DNA from: an uncultured Christensenella sp.
Lineage (GTDB): Bacteria > Bacillota > Clostridia > Christensenellales > Pumilibacteraceae
Direction: 5' to 3'
Length of the DNA stretch: 64,000 nt
Assembly: GCA_910577945.1 (NCBI GenBank)
Contig: CAJTNI010000004.1
Span: 19,150 to 83,149, forward strand
Made by a program: the position numbers and the translations under genes. Below, piece by piece: positions 53,632 to 61,455 of the stretch; the stretch's first letter is position 1; each line of letters begins with the position of its first letter. The notes below the pieces were generated by a model. That model did not search any database. It was not told the origin of the DNA and was given only the letters and a program-made list of their open reading frames with translations.

Positions 53632-53724
53632 TTACAGTCCGCAGTAGTGGATTAGATACACGGTCAACAATGATACCCCGACGTCTGCGGTAAGGCGGAT
53701 TATCCACTTTAATAGCTCGCGCAT
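53632..53724 (-). CDS. 30-residue single-helix membrane peptide (possible pVII/pIX-like minor coat)
   Basis: ATG 53722-53724 follows AAGGAG with 8-nt spacing and reads MRELLKWIIRLTADVGVSLL, then TVYLIHYCGL, then TAA. Basic and amphipathic N-terminus, then a hydrophobic helix. Filamentous phage end-cap proteins pVII and pIX are 32-33 residues with one helix, so the size and character fit; sequence similarity is not claimed. Its position before rep differs from Ff phages. Confidence 0.5.
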   Translation of the reverse strand: MRELLKWIIRLTADVGVSLLTVYLIHYCGL

Positions 53725-53803
53725 ATTACATACTCCTTTTTTAATTTAACACCGTTGATTGACGCAGCTCGTTGACTGCGGTAATTAACTTCGATTTTTT
53801 TGC

Positions 53804-53833
53804 TTGACTTTTAATAAGCAATAATGTTATACT
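53804..53833 (+). promoter_or_regulatory. Promoter of the small RNA, opposite to the element's operon
   Basis: TTGACT (53804-53809), 18-bp spacer, TATACT (53828-53833) on the plus strand. Confidence 0.75.
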
Positions 53834-53839
53834 AACCAT

Positions 53840-53914
53840 ACAGTAACGACGATTCCGCAAGGAATTAGGGCTGATGCTCGTTTTGAGATGTTTGGCACTT
53901 CGTTACTTTTTTTT
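53840..53914 (+). ncRNA. Small structured RNA counter-transcribed to the rep operon
   Basis: About 75 nt from the predicted start. A closing stem AGTAACGA (53842-53849) with TCGTTACT (53900-53907) is followed by eight T, a terminator. Inside are GATTCC-GCAA-GGAATT, a stem with GNRA tetraloop, and a CTC-GTTTT-GAG hairpin. It runs against the leader of rep, so it may be a copy-control antisense RNA as in rolling-circle plasmids. The last bases overlap the end of the gene at 53903-54349. Confidence 0.65.
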
Positions 53915-54349
53915 GCCATTTTTTTCTATGTATTTTTGCTTGGCGCGTTCGCCGTACTCTTTTGCTTTGGCGTAGTCTTTTTCGGTCATTACGCCGTCGC
54001 GCGATTCTATGTAATCTTTTTTCGGGGCAACTGTGCCTTGACGGCGCATATACGCTTTATCTTTTTCGCCGAGCGGATTAACTTCGAGGGCATAATTCGG
54101 GTGTCCTTTACCTTTTTTCGGACTATGCGTGAACCCGACCGACACATGATTATCGTCAATATCGTTGACAATAACATGCGGGTGTCCGCCTTTTTGATCT
54201 CTGTAATTTTTAATACGCACGTCCACTGTCGGAACGTCAGCAGACTTTTCTTTTGCCGCTCTTACGGCATAACTTTTCCGTATAGCGCGCTTTTGCGCTT
54301 CCGACGTGCATTTGCGCGAAGTGCGATTGTTCTTTTTGTTTCTCGACAT
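53903..54349 (-). CDS. Basic protein of the element, unknown function
   Basis: 148 residues, very basic N-terminus (MSRNKKNNRTSRKC) and C-terminus (KAKEYGERAKQKYIEKNGKK), with a middle part HPHVIVNDIDDNHVSVGFTH. That middle strand pattern resembles small nucleic-acid-associated phage proteins, but no family is recognised. ATG 54347-54349 starts one base after the stop of the preceding gene (TGATATG), so the longer frame from 54442 is rejected. Confidence 0.7.
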   Translation of the reverse strand: MSRNKKNNRTSRKCTSEAQKRAIRKSYAVRAAKEKSADVPTVDVRIKNYRDQKGGHPHVIVNDIDDNHVSVGFTHSPKKGKGHPNYALEVNPLGEKDKAYMRRQGTVAPKKDYIESRDGVMTEKDYAKAKEYGERAKQKYIEKNGKKK

Positions 54350-54350
54350 A

Positions 54351-54572
54351 TCACGCTCGCCCCCGACGCATAGTAAGTTCAAGCTCCATTTTTTTCCATT
54401 GGTCAACGAGCTTGAACAACGTTTCGTTCCTAAAATCGTCAAACGCAGCCAAGGCTTCCGCCGTTAAATCGTCAGCGTTTAAGGGCACGAAATACTTGTA
54501 GTTAAACGCGCTTATTACGGCTTTTATTTGCTTGATTTCTTTTTTGAGCCATTTGCGGTCTTTTTCGTTCAT
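54351..54572 (-). CDS. Small helical protein of the element
   Basis: 73 residues, charged helix MNEKDRKWLKKEIKQIKAVI followed by LTAEALAAFDDFRNETLFKL. No signal or membrane segment. GGAGG lies 7 nt upstream, within 4 nt of the stop of the Zot-like gene; it is tightly packed in the operon. Function unknown. Confidence 0.7.
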   Translation of the reverse strand: MNEKDRKWLKKEIKQIKAVISAFNYKYFVPLNADDLTAEALAAFDDFRNETLFKLVDQWKKMELELTMRRGRA

Positions 54573-54575
54573 AAT

Positions 54576-55334
54576 TTACCTCCATAAAATTTTCGACAAT
54601 ATATCGCCGCAAGCGGACGGGCTATCGAAAAGAGCTTCGCGGAAATACCGCGTATCGTATTTCAGCTCCGAGATAGGTATGCGCACGGTAAACCTCACTG
54701 TCGGATTCTTTTCGTTTAATGCGTTGTCGTAGCTATCGTAGCCGACAATCCTTGTATATAAATAGTCGTCGCGCCTGTCTGTACGCAGTACCTGTATATA
54801 ACTGTCCGCTTGCTCCCGCAGCTTGTCCCATGGTCTGCTCAACGCTTGCGAGTTTATATGCACGCGCATATCATACAACTGCCCGGACAATGCAAAAAAT
54901 ATGGGCATGCCCGGATACTTTGTATTAAGCTCCTTGTTGAAATGACACGGCAAATATATTCCGCCGTCGCTGACATAAACGTCATAACCCTCTTCAAATC
55001 GAGGAGTAAACGGGCGCACCGTACCGTTGATAAAATCCTCAAATGTATTGTCGCCGACGTTTAACTCGTCAAGCGATATAATTTCCGTATTTTCATTGTA
55101 CGGAATATTCGCATAATGTTTCTCGCCACGCAAAGCAATCACATGCGCGAAAATTAAATCTTTGCCTTGGCGTTTCTTGCCGTACACCATTACGTTGCAA
55201 CGACTGAACTCTTGCACGAGCCATGCGTCGGCTTTGTCCACAAGCACGATTTTATGACGGCGCAGGAGCAAGACAGTTCCCGTCGTTAAACATACGGCGA
55301 CGATTGCGCCCAATGTAATCCATAACCACAGCAT
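54576..55334 (-). CDS. Zot-like membrane ATPase (filamentous phage pI assembly protein)
   Basis: 252 residues. One N-terminal transmembrane helix (4-25) is followed by an ATPase domain with the P-loop-like GKKRQGKD (52-59, Asp where Ser/Thr is usual), a Walker-B-like strand VYVSDGGIYLP, and MPIFFALSGQLYDMRVHIN. This is the order seen in Zot/pI proteins, which power extrusion and assembly of filamentous phages. The membrane helix is N-terminal rather than after the ATPase as in Ff pI. The start at 55332-55334 is 7 nt after the previous stop; a 34-residue longer frame overlaps that gene and is not preferred. Confidence 0.68.
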   Translation of the reverse strand: MLWLWITLGAIVAVCLTTGTVLLLRRHKIVLVDKADAWLVQEFSRCNVMVYGKKRQGKDLIFAHVIALRGEKHYANIPYNENTEIISLDELNVGDNTFEDFINGTVRPFTPRFEEGYDVYVSDGGIYLPCHFNKELNTKYPGMPIFFALSGQLYDMRVHINSQALSRPWDKLREQADSYIQVLRTDRRDDYLYTRIVGYDSYDNALNEKNPTVRFTVRIPISELKYDTRYFREALFDSPSACGDILSKILWR

Positions 55335-55341
55335 AGGCGCA

Positions 55342-56805
55342 TTACTCCGAGTTGCCTTGTATTTTCCGTATAAGCGCGACAATACCTCGAATTGGCAGCG
55401 AGACAAGCCATACAAGACCTTTAAATAACCATACAATGCCGCTGAAAATAAGGTGGATTATGCTCGGCATAAACGGGGCTAAGATTATCAACGCTATGAA
55501 CGCAACGGCACCGATTACAAACCAATACCAATATTTACGAAAGAATGCAGCTATTTTTTCAAACAAGTTCTTAAACCACGCCAGCATGCCCTCGACCCCA
55601 TCATCTCCCTCATCACCACCGGGCAGTAAATCACCCGTCTGTTTATTGTCTACAACTCCGAGATTATATACCACACCATTCGTTTCAAACGTAAGTTCCA
55701 ATATAGTAACCTCGGATACACGCATAAAATACGACTTATTTGCAACCGGATTATTTACAGGTCCGTACTTATTCACCTGTACAGGAGTTTCACAAAACCG
55801 CAAAATCCATTCTTTCGGCTTTACTGATTCCTTTACCTTGTCTGATAATTCCTCACTATTTACAAAATCGTCAACGCTTTCGATACGATACGTGCCTTGC
55901 TTAGTCAAGTCATCGGCATTAAACTTAACTTCGTGCGACTGCGATTCCCCGTTGGGACGTATGGAATTTGCCTGCTCCAATATAGCTATATCTTCCGCAC
56001 TCAGCTTTGTTAAATCTCCGGGCATCCAATACTCACCGCATATAAACGATACTTTTGCCTGTTGCAACGTATCTATATCGTGCTCAGTAGAAAATGCAAT
56101 ATAATGACTATCACAAAAATTATTCTTAAACAGTCTAAAACCCTCTTTATATCGCAAAAAATCCACATACTTTTCCGTTACGACAATTACGTCGATATAT
56201 TGCAACATATATTCGGTTTTATCTTCCGTATCGACAACAGTCCATAACTGCCCGACGGCATAAGGGACGTAGTCAATCGTATTATCGTTACCCGTTTCGT
56301 CATCGACATCGGGTATCCATTTGCGAAATACCGCGGTAATATCATAATACCGAATGGGATTATCGACGAGCAACAAGCCAACTACCTTGTACTTGTACAA
56401 CGGTCCGTCATGATTACACTCGACAAGAGCATAATCATGACGGCTATCCATATTTCCTTTTTCCGTACTTAACCTTATAGACGTTAAAACAAAGCGCTCG
56501 TCTACACTCGGCTGATATGTATACACGAACAGCTCGGCGTCCGAGCTCTCCGCTATTTGTATAATTCGGATACTATAATCATTAGCTACTGCGGGGTAGT
56601 CGTCGGCGTTAAAATACTCGTCCTTGGCTAAATCGTCCATGACCGCGGTATACTTACTTGCGGCGTCACCCTCGGCACGAACATGCAATACTCCCGACAC
56701 TTTTCCGAGAGACGAACAGATTATTATCACCGCAAAAAGCAGGATTATAAACAGTATGTACCGATGACTGCGACTTTTACAATTTGTTTGTTTCTTATTT
56801 TTCAT
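55342..56805 (-). CDS. Exported, membrane-anchored protein of the element (pIII/pVI-like candidate)
   Basis: 487 residues. Signal peptide or anchor at 17-34 (YILFIILLFAVIIICSSLG), a large extracytoplasmic beta-rich domain, a Gly/Asp linker near 395 (LLPGGDEGDDGVEG), and three hydrophobic helices at the C-terminus (about 425-478) with amphipathic stretches. The C-terminal multi-helix part recalls pVI/VirB6-like phage proteins. It lies directly before the Zot-like gene, as gVI precedes gI in Ff phages. No sequence homology is claimed. Confidence 0.7.
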   Translation of the reverse strand: MKNKKQTNCKSRSHRYILFIILLFAVIIICSSLGKVSGVLHVRAEGDAASKYTAVMDDLAKDEYFNADDYPAVANDYSIRIIQIAESSDAELFVYTYQPSVDERFVLTSIRLSTEKGNMDSRHDYALVECNHDGPLYKYKVVGLLLVDNPIRYYDITAVFRKWIPDVDDETGNDNTIDYVPYAVGQLWTVVDTEDKTEYMLQYIDVIVVTEKYVDFLRYKEGFRLFKNNFCDSHYIAFSTEHDIDTLQQAKVSFICGEYWMPGDLTKLSAEDIAILEQANSIRPNGESQSHEVKFNADDLTKQGTYRIESVDDFVNSEELSDKVKESVKPKEWILRFCETPVQVNKYGPVNNPVANKSYFMRVSEVTILELTFETNGVVYNLGVVDNKQTGDLLPGGDEGDDGVEGMLAWFKNLFEKIAAFFRKYWYWFVIGAVAFIALIILAPFMPSIIHLIFSGIVWLFKGLVWLVSLPIRGIVALIRKIQGNSE

Positions 56806-56867
56806 ATGACACCTCTAAACGGTAAAAGGTCAAGAGCGTTTACGTTACGCCCTCGACCATTACCGAA

Positions 56868-58400
56868 TTACACACCTTTTTTCTTTTTCAAGCTTACTGC
56901 TATGCTCGTTATAATAACCAACACACCGACAGCAATACACGGCGCGAGCACGTACCACATGTTGCGCTCCCACCATGTAAGCGGACGCTCCGTAACGGGC
57001 TTGTCCGACAATCTTGCGTATATAGTAGTATCGTTTTCAATTTTGTCTTGACTGTTGACCGCCGCGCTGAACCCGCTGTCATAATACCAACCTCCGAACT
57101 CGCGTCCGTCTATGTTAACCTCGTAGAGATAATCGCCGACGCTCTTGCCGAACGGCACGAACTTTGTCACCGTATCGCCGTCGATATTATACGTTAACGT
57201 TACGACCTGCGTAATGACGCTGTTTGCATTGAACGCCGTAGCTTTGCCCATTCTCGCAAGATTTGTTCCTACGTTGCCAAGCGCGCGCACTCGGAACGTA
57301 TATTCGTCAGGCTTTAAATCGTCCAAATGAATTTTCGGCTCGGTTACAGTCTTTCCGCTCATTTGCGAGCCGCTGCACGAAAACAAATACCCCTCCGCAC
57401 CGTCTACTGCGTCCCACGCCAATTCGTTGCCGTCCAATCGCAAATTGGTAGGTGCGGCGAGCTTGGTTATTGAAAAGTTTATTTCGTATTCGGGGCACAA
57501 AACGTTATACCGAGTATTGCTATAAGTAGTAGTACGGAACGGACGAACGTGTACAAAGCACACGTTCCGCACCTCGTTCACGAAACCGATAAGCGATAAA
57601 TCTATTTCGTATCTATCGTCGAATACCTCAACCGCCGAAGCGTCGGTTTTTCCGTCGTAATTGAAATATTCTTTACCATCGGAAAGCGCACTGCCCGAAT
57701 AACCTTTGCCGATAGTAACGGCATAGCCGAAGCCCACTGGCTTATTTTCGGGCATAGGCACTATTACCTTTACGCCGTCGAAATACGGAACGATAGGCGC
57801 TACATAGCATACGCCGTCGTTCGCGCCCAGCTCCGTATTGGGGCGGGGAACAAAATTACTCGCTACCGAATAGCCGACGCTGTTCAAATATTCGTCCTTG
57901 CCAACGTTATACACGTTGAGAAAAGCAACGTTACCGCCAAAGCTTTGCCACAGCTCCGCCCATTCCGCATACGTTAATTCGAACTTATTGTTGTTATACC
58001 CCGTTGCATTCGCGTAATCGAAATCCCGTACGTATTCGCCGTTATTGAAATCGAAACGCAGTATATCGCCGTGCGTTCCGCCGAGTATACTGACTTTATT
58101 GTCGCTAAACGTAAACGACGGCGAGGAATAGCGCCGAACCGTTACCGTCAGCTCGGAGTCGTCGCTATCGTTGACTACGCCCGCACGTGCCGCAGTCTTA
58201 CGCATACCGCCGTTTGCCTCGGGCTTTTCATGTTCGGTCTTGGAAACCTCTTGCGGCGTGCCTTTGCCCCAGCAGTCGAACCACATTGCGGCATTCCAAT
58301 TCCGAAACCCGCTTGTAGCCCATGCGAGCGAACCGAACGCAAACAGCGCAAACGCTACGCCAACAATAAAGGCTACCAATTTCCTCGTTGTTCTTGTCAT
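56868..58400 (-). CDS. Large secreted and anchored protein, adsorption-protein candidate (pIII-like)
   Basis: 510 residues. Signal peptide (about 9-28), an N-terminal secreted domain, an FN3-like segment (about 325-405, LAAPTNLRLDGNELAWDAVDG), an InlB-type repeat (GREFGGWYYDSGFSA) and a C-terminal helix (about 482-503) with KKKKG. This signal-domains-linker-anchor plan is that of filamentous phage adsorption proteins, and of ordinary surface proteins. The FN3 and InlB parts resemble host surface proteins in this window, hinting at acquisition from the host. Confidence 0.7.
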   Translation of the reverse strand: MTRTTRKLVAFIVGVAFALFAFGSLAWATSGFRNWNAAMWFDCWGKGTPQEVSKTEHEKPEANGGMRKTAARAGVVNDSDDSELTVTVRRYSSPSFTFSDNKVSILGGTHGDILRFDFNNGEYVRDFDYANATGYNNNKFELTYAEWAELWQSFGGNVAFLNVYNVGKDEYLNSVGYSVASNFVPRPNTELGANDGVCYVAPIVPYFDGVKVIVPMPENKPVGFGYAVTIGKGYSGSALSDGKEYFNYDGKTDASAVEVFDDRYEIDLSLIGFVNEVRNVCFVHVRPFRTTTYSNTRYNVLCPEYEINFSITKLAAPTNLRLDGNELAWDAVDGAEGYLFSCSGSQMSGKTVTEPKIHLDDLKPDEYTFRVRALGNVGTNLARMGKATAFNANSVITQVVTLTYNIDGDTVTKFVPFGKSVGDYLYEVNIDGREFGGWYYDSGFSAAVNSQDKIENDTTIYARLSDKPVTERPLTWWERNMWYVLAPCIAVGVLVIITSIAVSLKKKKGV

Positions 58401-58403
58401 AAC

Positions 58404-58523
58404 TTACTCCGCCGCTTTACGGCATGCGGCACGCCGTATTTTAATGGCAGCAGTCTGTTTATATTCCGTCGATACTGCCAATACGGTTTGCATGAATGGG
58501 CGCAGCTCTCGCACTACGCCCAT
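58404..58523 (-). CDS. 39-residue basic peptide of the element
   Basis: ATG 58521-58523 starts 2 nt after the TAA of the preceding gene (TAAGTATG) and ends 3 nt before the next ATG. Sequence MGVVRELRPFMQTVLAVSTE, then YKQTAAIKIRRAACRKAAE. It has a short hydrophobic patch and a basic C-terminus. It holds the map position of a coat gene (between ssDNA-binding and adsorption candidates), but lacks a convincing 20-residue transmembrane helix, so the role is open. Confidence 0.6.
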   Translation of the reverse strand: MGVVRELRPFMQTVLAVSTEYKQTAAIKIRRAACRKAAE

Positions 58524-58525
58524 AC

Positions 58526-59047
58526 TTAAAGCCCTACGTCGTCAACGTCCGCATAATCTTTTGCAGTAAACTTTATTCCGAGTGCTTTACTTGCGAGTAA
58601 TACAAACGTGTTAGCGTCGTTTGCGCCTTTTACAACAACCTCGACGGCACGCTCGTCCAAAAGCTCTACAAACGTCGGCTCGGCGAACATAGCAGGGTAT
58701 GTGACTTTTTCTTTCGTCCGCTTGCTTATGTAGGAAACGGGTTTGATAGTGACTTTAACAGGAACTTCCGAAGCCGTGCGCAACGATTTTTTCGCATAGT
58801 ACGACATATACCCGAATACACGGTCTGGACGAACGAGCCTGCCCGATTTTTCGTCGTACTTGTCCCATTTGGCTTTGAGCGCAATGTTTTGAAATATTTC
58901 ATCGTCGCCAAACGGGTTAATAAGCTCAAACGCTAAAAACTCCACGTCGTTTCCGTCTTTGTCCTTGTACGAACGCATTATAAAACGTGCGTCCACCGCG
59001 AGCTCCTCAACCTTGCTCTCTTGCTTTACCGTTGTTTTCTTTGCCAT
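58526..59047 (-). CDS. Candidate ssDNA-binding protein of the element (gV analogue)
   Basis: 173 residues, no signal. Acidic C-terminus (DYADVDDVG) and a beta-rich core (FIMRSYKDKDGNDVEFLAFE; VTIKPVSYISKRTKEKVTYPA). Size, acidic tail and position before the surface-protein genes suit an ssDNA-binding gV-like role; no family motif is recognised. GGTAGGTAAATT precedes the ATG. Confidence 0.6.
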   Translation of the reverse strand: MAKKTTVKQESKVEELAVDARFIMRSYKDKDGNDVEFLAFELINPFGDDEIFQNIALKAKWDKYDEKSGRLVRPDRVFGYMSYYAKKSLRTASEVPVKVTIKPVSYISKRTKEKVTYPAMFAEPTFVELLDERAVEVVVKGANDANTFVLLASKALGIKFTAKDYADVDDVGL

Positions 59048-59091
59048 AATTTACCTACCTTTCGCCGATACCTCGGTCGCGGGAAATATAT

Positions 59092-59229
59092 TTAGCCTTT
59101 CGGCTGGCGAGGCAGACGGGAGTTAAACCCGCCGCGCGTTTCCGCGTCGTCCGATACCTCATAATCCGCCCCGATATTCGGAGCGGTATTCGGAGTGAAA
59201 TCCTGCCTACCCGACAGGTAGTGCAGCAT
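59092..59229 (-). CDS. 45-residue peptide of the element
   Basis: ATG 59227-59229 starts one base after the TAA of the preceding gene (TAACATG). Sequence begins MLHYLSGRQDFTPNTAPNIG, polar and without a membrane segment. The tight spacing supports a gene. Function unknown. Confidence 0.5.
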   Translation of the reverse strand: MLHYLSGRQDFTPNTAPNIGADYEVSDDAETRGGFNSRLPRQPKG

Positions 59230-59230
59230 G

Positions 59231-59530
59231 TTAATGCAACTTTGCAAGCTGTTGCAAACGCCTAACTGCATAATTGCGTTGTCCTTGCGTAAGACTTTTG
59301 TCGTCTATACGACCGCTGTAATGTTGAATTTTATCTGCAACGGTGCGCTCGATTTTTACTGTTTGCGGCTTCGGCTTGCCGAGCTTACCGCGCGCATCGC
59401 TCACGCCGTCACGAAATGCCGCTTGATTTTCGGGTTGAACTTGAACGCGTTTATTCATCTTACCGTGTCCATAACCGTACCCAGCGTTGTACGCCGCCTG
59501 CTGTTTGTCAGTTCCATACTTTTTTGCCAT
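59231..59530 (-). CDS. Small basic protein of the element
   Basis: 99 residues from ATG 59528-59530, with GGTGGAG 8 nt upstream; longer frames lack a site. Sequence has KKYGTDKQQAAYNAGYGYGH and a C-terminal helix QGQRNYAVRRLQQLAKLH. Probably nucleic-acid associated by charge; no family recognised. Confidence 0.65.
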   Translation of the reverse strand: MAKKYGTDKQQAAYNAGYGYGHGKMNKRVQVQPENQAAFRDGVSDARGKLGKPKPQTVKIERTVADKIQHYSGRIDDKSLTQGQRNYAVRRLQQLAKLH

Positions 59531-59660
59531 TTTCTTTGCTCCACCGCTTTTCGGCATACGGCACGCCGTAGTTGTTAATTTGTTGACGGCGCTTAAACAC
59601 ACCGTTCGTTGACCTCGATACATAACGACGCCGCGTAACGCAGCTCATTGACCCATACAT
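59508..59660 (-). CDS. Possible 50-residue basic peptide
   Basis: A frame from ATG 59658-59660 (MYGSMSCVTRRRYVSRSTNG) fills the 180-bp gap after the methyltransferase-like gene and overlaps the next gene by 23 bp. There is no good ribosome site, so it is listed with low confidence. Confidence 0.3.
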   Translation of the reverse strand: MYGSMSCVTRRRYVSRSTNGVFKRRQQINNYGVPYAEKRWSKENGKKVWN

Positions 59661-59710
59661 ACCGACCGGAGAGTAACCGCGGAAATAGGCGACGTTCTTA
59701 CACCTCGATA

Positions 59711-60340
59711 CTAACCCCAGCTCAAAGCCATTGCTTCCGCTATTTCCTCAAATGTTTTACTGCGATTACGCTGCTTGTACTTGCCGTTAGAATTCTTGAA
59801 TAACGGATATGTATTGAACGTATATTGCGGCTCAATTACGTTAGTAGGGCAAAGGTATTGCAAGCCTTTGAGCCATAGACAAGTACGCTTAGATACGGGT
59901 ACGCCGAAATAATACGGCTCTATTATTTGCGTCGGCTCGGGGAGACCGAACACTTTTATAGGCGTGGGGTTCTCTATACATATCCTGTCGCAATCGGCGG
60001 CGTATATGGCTCGGAAGAACGACGCAGCTTGTTGACCCAGCTCGTAACGCTCTTGATTTAATTTGCCGCCCCTATACAAATTCGTACTGCCCGCTTTGGA
60101 CAAATACGTACAAGGCGGAAACGCTATAATCATATCCCAACGCCGAACTGTATGGGCTTGTCCGTCGCACGTCCGAAAAGTACAGTTCCCGTTTAATAGC
60201 GGCGTTACGTCCGACCATATATGCCACTGCGGTGCATTGCCCGAGCACATGATAATATCGCAGGAATACGCTTCGTGTCCTTTGGCTCGGAACGCTTTGC
60301 ATACTCGTTGACTTTCTTCGCAGGCTACTAAGATTTTCAT
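59711..60340 (-). CDS. Orphan cytosine DNA methyltransferase-like protein
   Basis: 209 residues from ATG 60338-60340 (GGAG upstream; ATGA overlap with the preceding stop). Features of a Dcm-like fold are KILVACEESQRVCKAFRAKG with an S-adenosylmethionine-like N-terminal strand, the catalytic Pro-Cys in IAFPPCTYLS, and ENPTPIKV. The C-terminal target recognition domain is short. There is no restriction endonuclease nearby, so it may protect or tag phage DNA, or be a degenerate relative without activity. Confidence 0.65.
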   Translation of the reverse strand: MKILVACEESQRVCKAFRAKGHEAYSCDIIMCSGNAPQWHIWSDVTPLLNGNCTFRTCDGQAHTVRRWDMIIAFPPCTYLSKAGSTNLYRGGKLNQERYELGQQAASFFRAIYAADCDRICIENPTPIKVFGLPEPTQIIEPYYFGVPVSKRTCLWLKGLQYLCPTNVIEPQYTFNTYPLFKNSNGKYKQRNRSKTFEEIAEAMALSWG

Positions 60341-60555
60341 TGCTCGCTCCGTACGGGTAAAGTATCGCCGTAAAGGTCTATTTTCTCGGACTTGCAAACG
60401 ATTTCAACATAGACACGAAACTGATTGTTGCTACCGCGATTAGGGTACAACCCAGACACCGTGCTATGCAAAATGTTATTTCCTCTGCCTAAACGCTCAT
60501 AAAAGCGTTGAGCCTGTTCGCACTCTTCGCGCGTGCCCATTACTCGAATTTTCAT
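60337..60555 (-). CDS. Small early protein of the element
   Basis: 72 residues, MKIRVMGTREECEQAQRFYE; a single alpha/beta unit, no membrane segment. GGGGTGA upstream; the end overlaps the methyltransferase-like gene by 4 bp. Function unknown. Confidence 0.65.
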   Translation of the reverse strand: MKIRVMGTREECEQAQRFYERLGRGNNILHSTVSGLYPNRGSNNQFRVYVEIVCKSEKIDLYGDTLPVRSEQ

Positions 60556-60558
60556 CTT

Positions 60559-60990
60559 TCACCCCACGCGCACGAACTTGCCCAAATGCGGGAACAAAAC
60601 AACATAACCGCTTTCGCTGCATTCGGGGTTAGCAACATTATGCACGTAAGCGTATGCTCGAAAGAATCCCGCATTGTTTCTGATTGGCTGCAACATGCCG
60701 TCCCAATCTTCTTCGTAAGGGCTGATACAGAGGAACGAATATGTTTCACCGACAACAGATAGATAGTCATGCGTTACCGCATAGATTTTAAGTTTACGAA
60801 CCGCTTCTATTTCGCGAACCTTGTCAGCAAGCTCCGAGTTCGGCGCGATTCGTTCCGGAGTTTTCCGGGGATTGAATAAATACACGCAGTCATTAGTTTG
60901 GAAATCCAAGATATAACGCGGACTGACGTTCAATTCCCATAATACAAATACCGCTACATCTTTCGGGGTTATTGTTGATTTTACACTCAT
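60559..60990 (-). CDS. Early protein of the element, unknown
   Basis: 143 residues, cytoplasmic. The middle is alpha/beta with NSELADKVREIEAVRKLKIY and the end has ESGYVVLFPHLGKFVRVG. AAGGTGG precedes the ATG. It ends 3 nt before the next gene. No family recognised. Confidence 0.65.
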   Translation of the reverse strand: MSVKSTITPKDVAVFVLWELNVSPRYILDFQTNDCVYLFNPRKTPERIAPNSELADKVREIEAVRKLKIYAVTHDYLSVVGETYSFLCISPYEEDWDGMLQPIRNNAGFFRAYAYVHNVANPECSESGYVVLFPHLGKFVRVG

Positions 60991-61002
60991 TTCGTCACCA
61001 CC

Positions 61003-61332
61003 TTACTTATTACGCTCGATAGCGTTTTCCGCGTCGCAAAGAGCAGTGTATGCGTATCGCCACAATTCCGCTAAATGATCGAAATGATCGTCTTGATAGA
61101 CCTTATACATATTCCAAATGTCGTATTGGAGCTTATCAAGCAACTCGCCAATTTCGTCAACGGTCTTAAAATCTTCCGACCTTGCCGCTTCGATGAAATC
61201 ACATATTGCTTTTTGTCCGAACCGATACAGCTCCGACAGGCTCGGCGCGTGCATATGGTCGAACCAATCGGCGTCGCTTGCCCAATCCCGCGCGCATTCC
61301 GACAATATGTCGTATACTTTTTTAATGTCCAT
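61003..61332 (-). CDS. First early protein of the element, helical and acidic
   Basis: 109 residues from ATG 61330-61332, with AAGGAG upstream, rich in aromatic and acidic residues (SECARDWASDADWFDHM). A longer start at 61362 lies at the predicted repressor site and lacks a ribosome site. It is the first gene downstream of the early promoter, so it may act early in infection or in regulation. Function unknown. Confidence 0.65.
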   Translation of the reverse strand: MDIKKVYDILSECARDWASDADWFDHMHAPSLSELYRFGQKAICDFIEAARSEDFKTVDEIGELLDKLQYDIWNMYKVYQDDHFDHLAELWRYAYTALCDAENAIERNK

Positions 61333-61354
61333 ATTTGTTTTCACTCCTTGAAAC

Positions 61355-61434
61355 CACTCCATATATGAAGCGTTTTATCAAATATAACACTCCATATATG
61401 AAGTTGTCAAGACTTTTACTACAAATTTGTAGTA
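61355..61434. promoter_or_regulatory. Repressor operators and early promoter of the element
   Basis: A perfect 16-bp direct repeat CACTCCATATATGAAG lies at 61355-61370 and 61388-61403. The second copy sits exactly between -35 TTGACA (61405-61410) and -10 TATATT (61381-61386, 18-bp spacer) of a leftward promoter. A perfect 18-bp palindrome TACTACAAATTTGTAGTA lies at 61417-61434, just before the repressor's ribosome site. Confidence 0.8.
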
Positions 61435-61455
61435 ATATTTTCACAGGAGAAAACA

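Noticed and set aside
53888..54373. Plus-strand hydrophobic ORF of 161 codons
   Set aside because: It is antisense to the basic protein gene and overlaps the small RNA; it lacks a ribosome site.
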